Source: Oscillospiraceae bacterium (GTDB taxonomy: Bacteria > Bacillota > Clostridia > Oscillospirales > Ruminococcaceae). From it: DNA of 6,369 nucleotides. The first letter of the stretch is position 1. The number at the start of each line of letters is the position of its first letter. The DNA lies in assembly GCA_019420135.1 (NCBI GenBank), contig JAHZHS010000027.1, positions 1 through 6,369 on the forward strand, given 5' to 3'. The notes beneath the pieces are model-generated. The model saw nothing but the letters and a program-made list of their open reading frames with translations. It did not search any database and was not told the origin of the DNA. Shown here in pieces: positions 4,743 to 6,369 of this stretch. The position numbers were made by a program, and so were the translations under genes.

Positions 4743-6368
4743 ATGAAGGCAAAACGATTGATTGCTCTCGCAATGGCGGGCTGCATGGCGGCCAGTGTGC
4801 TGGTGGCCTGCGGAAAGGACAATAGCTCTTCCACGGCATCCGGCGACACTTCCACTACCACGACCGAGACCGCTACGGTCCCCGCGGACGCCGGACTGCA
4901 TAACCTGAGTGACGGAGTACTGGACATCGGCACCACCATCAAGTGGGACAGCCTGACACCCTTCCGTTCCACTGTTGCCAACAATGCTCCCTGGGCCTAC
5001 CAGATTTATGAGACCCTGGCCACACTGACCTATGATAAGGAGTATCAGCCCCTGGTTGCCAAGAGCTGGTCGGTACAGGATGACGGTGTGACCTATGACC
5101 TGGAAATCTATGACTGCGTCACCGATTCTGCCGGCAACAACATCACGGCAGACGACATTGTCTGGATGCTGCAGGCCTGCATGGATGCCGGTCTGAAAAC
5201 CTGCTACGACAAGATCGACACCGTCACCAAGACCGGCGATTACACCCTCCAGGTCAAGCTGAAGCAGAATGTTGTCGGCGCTTTTGAGACCATCCTGACC
5301 AGCACCTATGTCGTCTCCAAAGCGGCCTACGAGGCGGACGGCAATGATTTTGCCACCCAGATCGTCTCCACCGCACCCTACAAGGTCACCGAGTTCACCG
5401 CCGGTTCCACCATGACAATTGAAAAGCGGGACGATTACTGGCAGAATAGCGCAGACGTGGAGTATCCCAACCCCGCCAACGTGGACAAGATCACCTACCA
5501 CGTCATCACCGAGGCATCCCAGGCAGGCATCGCGCTGGAGACCGGTGAGCTGGACGGCTTCATGAGCCTGGATCCCAACACTGCCACCCAGTTTGTGGGC
5601 AATGCAGACTTCACCATGGTCGATACCCCCTACATCAACGGCTATCAGATGTTCTTCTCCGGCGATCCCAGCCGCACCATCACCGACGATGTCAACCTGC
5701 GCCAGGCTATCTGCTATGCCATCGACGTGGACGGCCTGATCACCGGTGTCTTCGCCGGCTACGGCACCAAGATGCATGACTCCGCCGCCAACACGGCCAT
5801 GGGCTATCTGGAAAAGTGGGATACCGAGGACTACTACGACTACGATCCCGAGAAGGCCAAGGAACTGCTGGCCCAGTCCAACTATAACGGCGAGGAACTG
5901 GTTCTTCTGGCCGGCTCCAGCAGCACCATCCAGCGTCTGACCCAGATGATCCAGGGCTACCTGGCCCAGGTAGGCATCACCGTCAAACTGAACCTGGCCG
6001 ATCAGGCTCTGCTGTCCTCCATCCGTCTGGACGGCAGCCAGTACGATATGTTCATCAACACCGTCGGCGGCGACTGGCTCTCCGACCACTGGGCCACCCG
6101 CTATGACATGAATGCCTACTCCACCGGCGACGCCTGCGCCCGCCATGATGAGGTCCTGGCCGACATGCTGTACACCACCTGGACCCAGGACGGATTCACC
6201 GAGGAGAACATCGACGCTGTCCACAACTACATCAAGGACAATATGTACGGCTTCGGCATGGTCCAGCCCAACAACATCGACATCTGGCGCAGCGATATCG
6301 GCCTGACCGAGCCCATCCGCAACAGCAAGGGCAGCGTGAACTGGGCCACCAGCGTTTACAACGAGTAA
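4743..6368 (+). CDS. ABC transporter solute-binding lipoprotein, family 5 (SBP_bac_5, peptide/oligosaccharide type)
   Basis: A complete 541-residue protein; ATG at 4743 follows AGGAGG (4729-4734) with 8 nt spacing, and the stop is at 6366-6368. The N-terminus MKAKR, a hydrophobic stretch and lipobox L-V-A-C (20-23) mark it as a lipoprotein anchored through C23; C14 in MAGC is a poorer alternative. A Ser/Thr-rich linker (about 27-47) leads to the binding domain. Family motifs in order are YETL ... LVAKSWSVQDDGVTYDL (89-120), STAPYKVTEFTAG ... RDDYW (209-233), DVNLRQAICYAIDVDGLI (315-333), YDYDPEKAKELLA (365-377) and YLAQVGITVKL (406-416). The family is named for dipeptide, oligopeptide and nickel binding, but members also bind oligosaccharides such as cellobiose. 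Next to sulfatases and a GH3 enzyme, a sulfated saccharide or glycoconjugate ligand is a reasonable inference, not shown. It is divergent from the sulfatase operon; permease and ATPase genes would lie beyond the right edge. Confidence 0.93.
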   Translation: MKAKRLIALAMAGCMAASVLVACGKDNSSSTASGDTSTTTTETATVPADAGLHNLSDGVLDIGTTIKWDSLTPFRSTVANNAPWAYQIYETLATLTYDKEYQPLVAKSWSVQDDGVTYDLEIYDCVTDSAGNNITADDIVWMLQACMDAGLKTCYDKIDTVTKTGDYTLQVKLKQNVVGAFETILTSTYVVSKAAYEADGNDFATQIVSTAPYKVTEFTAGSTMTIEKRDDYWQNSADVEYPNPANVDKITYHVITEASQAGIALETGELDGFMSLDPNTATQFVGNADFTMVDTPYINGYQMFFSGDPSRTITDDVNLRQAICYAIDVDGLITGVFAGYGTKMHDSAANTAMGYLEKWDTEDYYDYDPEKAKELLAQSNYNGEELVLLAGSSSTIQRLTQMIQGYLAQVGITVKLNLADQALLSSIRLDGSQYDMFINTVGGDWLSDHWATRYDMNAYSTGDACARHDEVLADMLYTTWTQDGFTEENIDAVHNYIKDNMYGFGMVQPNNIDIWRSDIGLTEPIRNSKGSVNWATSVYNE

Positions 6369-6369
6369 A

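Noticed and set aside
4578..6224. A 548-codon open frame on the minus strand opposite the solute-binding protein
   Set aside because: The plus-strand gene has a lipobox, a correct ribosome binding site and SBP_bac_5 motifs along its whole length. The antisense product is low-complexity and would end inside the leader.

Overview
The window reads as a piece of a GC-rich gut Clostridia chromosome. An Oscillospiraceae-type organism (Faecalibacterium, Subdoligranulum or Gemmiger relatives) is my inference. It rests on strong AGGAGG ribosome binding sites on every gene, GC-rich third codon positions, AT-rich promoter islands, and a Gram-positive-style lipoprotein binding protein. No rRNA, tRNA, CRISPR array, insertion sequence or phage gene is visible.

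Layout from left to right. (1) The first 88 codons of a glycoside hydrolase family 3 enzyme run leftward off the edge (1-265, minus). They are preceded by a perfect 27-bp palindrome that overlaps the predicted -10 (291-317). (2) A strong intrinsic terminator (456-506, minus) separates this gene from a small two-helix membrane protein (530-1027, minus), which has its own promoter (1083-1111). (3) Two sulfatases lie 31 bp apart in one leftward operon: the promoter-proximal one at 2782-4164 and the distal one at 1134-2750. Both have an intact C-x-P-S-R formylglycine motif and no signal peptide. (4) A 578-bp divergent intergenic region (4165-4742) holds the sulfatase promoter and operator, then a promoter and a structured leader of about 200 nt for the rightward gene. 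(5) A complete lipoprotein solute-binding protein of ABC transporter family 5 (SBP_bac_5) lies at 4743-6368. The window ends one base after its stop codon, so the permeases and ATPases, if they follow, are outside it.

How the genes may fit together (inference): the lipoprotein captures a sulfated glycan fragment or glycoconjugate outside the cell and an ABC transporter imports it. Two cytoplasmic sulfatases remove sulfate groups, and the cytoplasmic GH3 enzyme cleaves the sugar. The best sequence support for joint control is a shared dyad, TTTATT-N5-AATAAA. It occurs perfectly at 296-312 (GH3) and 4253-4269 (sulfatases), each time on the predicted -10, and as a 10-of-12 match at 4561-4577 in the binding-protein leader. 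The regulator is not in the window. The result would be a compact locus that desulfates its substrate inside the cell, unlike the secreted-sulfatase arrangement known from Bacteroides.
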